64,000 nucleotides of DNA from the NCBI RefSeq assembly GCF_050948215.1, contig NW_027488712.1, positions 248,001 through 312,000 of the forward strand, written 5' to 3'. A model generated the notes under the pieces. The model was not told the DNA's origin. It made no database searches and was given only the letters and a program-made list of their open reading frames with translations. Positions 63,703 through 64,000 of this stretch are shown here, one piece after another. This stretch comes from Halictus rubicundus (taxonomy: Eukaryota; Arthropoda; Insecta; Hymenoptera; Halictidae). How positions within the stretch are numbered: position 1 is the first letter of the stretch; each line of letters starts with the position of its first letter. The translations under genes and the position numbers were made by a program.

Positions 63703-64000
63703 TATCCTCTATCCTATCCTATCCTCTATCCTATCCTATCCTCTATCCTATCCTATCATCTATCCTATCATATCCTCTATCCTATCCTATCCTCTATCCT
63801 ATCCTATCCTCTATCCTATCCTATCCTCTATCCTATCCTATCCTCTATATTATCCTATCCTCTATCCTAGCCTATCCTCTATCCTATCCTATCCTCTATC
63901 CGATCCTATCCTCTATCCTATCCTATTCTCCATCCTATCCTATCGTCTATCCTATCGTCTATCCTATCCTCTATCCTTTCCACTATCCTACCCTATCATC
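63687..64000. repeat. 17-bp satellite array, resumed after the island
   Basis: Same monomer and same + strand orientation. The variant order CCGATCC, CTATTCTC/CTATTCTCC, TATCGTC twice, TTTCCACTATCC/TATCCACTATCC, CTACCCTATCATC repeats that at 61,675-61,772 with an offset of 2,227, and resembles 58,861-59,035 with an offset near 4,985. The array therefore continues past the window. Confidence 0.95.

Overview
This window is almost entirely one eukaryotic satellite DNA array. From base 1 to 61,989, and again from about 63,687 to 64,000, the sequence is built on a 17-bp monomer, CTATCCTATCCTATCCT (three CTATC pentamers plus CT). The + strand of the consensus has no G at all (7 C, 7 T, 3 A). I see no convincing gene in the array. 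Long open frames occur only on the + strand because the consensus carries no stop codon, and because 17 is not a multiple of 3 every + frame reads the same 17-residue peptide cycle (about LSYPLSYPILYPILSSI). Start and stop codons come from single-base monomer variants. A mega-satellite of this size without bacterial-type genes indicates a nuclear eukaryotic chromosome, probably centromeric, pericentromeric or other heterochromatin. Two short intron-like segments (58 and 68 bp, CTAAT branch-like motif, pyrimidine tract, CAG/TAG) in the only non-satellite piece would suit an insect or other compact-intron eukaryote, but the species cannot be named from this sequence.

The array is hierarchical. 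Monomers carry recognisable variants (for example ATCAAATCCCC, CTGTATCC, CCAATCC, CTCAATCC, CCATTCC, TCATATCC, TATAATATCC, TATCGTATCC, CCGATCC) that recur in fixed order as a cassette of about 206 bp and as larger higher-order repeats (HORs). Main blocks: 1-8,850 mosaic with 2.6-kb-spaced copies; 8,850-13,200 four dispersed copies of a roughly 0.5-kb unit; 13,200-14,510 triplet and long-range duplicate source; 15,300-16,660 partner of 43,450-44,830; 17,760-22,390 tandem pair spaced 2.26-2.31 kb; 22,064-27,540 three copies of a 1,875-bp HOR; 26,977-29,730 a 1,354-bp tandem pair; 28,200-35,400 HOR of 2,988-3,022 bp; 33,731-38,992 an exact 2,631-bp tandem duplication; 38,220-40,340 pair spaced 1,360 bp; 40,494-41,329 near-identical copy of 13,674-14,509; 41,525-43,713 tandem pair of about 1.09 kb; 45,000-49,300 units spaced 691, 1,489 and 2,180 bp; 49,370-53,740 units spaced 982 bp; 54,421-55,247 pair spaced 420 bp; 55,250-58,200 units spaced 1,997 bp; 58,200-61,989 a more diverged zone with an 858-bp tandem pair.

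At 61,990-63,686 the array is broken by about 1.7 kb of different DNA that starts with a 24-base poly-T run and ends flush with satellite. It holds several hairpins, a G6...C7-bracketed structured segment, two plausible small introns and one weak 81-codon frame. It looks like an inserted mobile or retroposed sequence, but the class is not identifiable by eye. The satellite beyond it repeats the same variant order as the satellite just before it, so the island sits inside one array.
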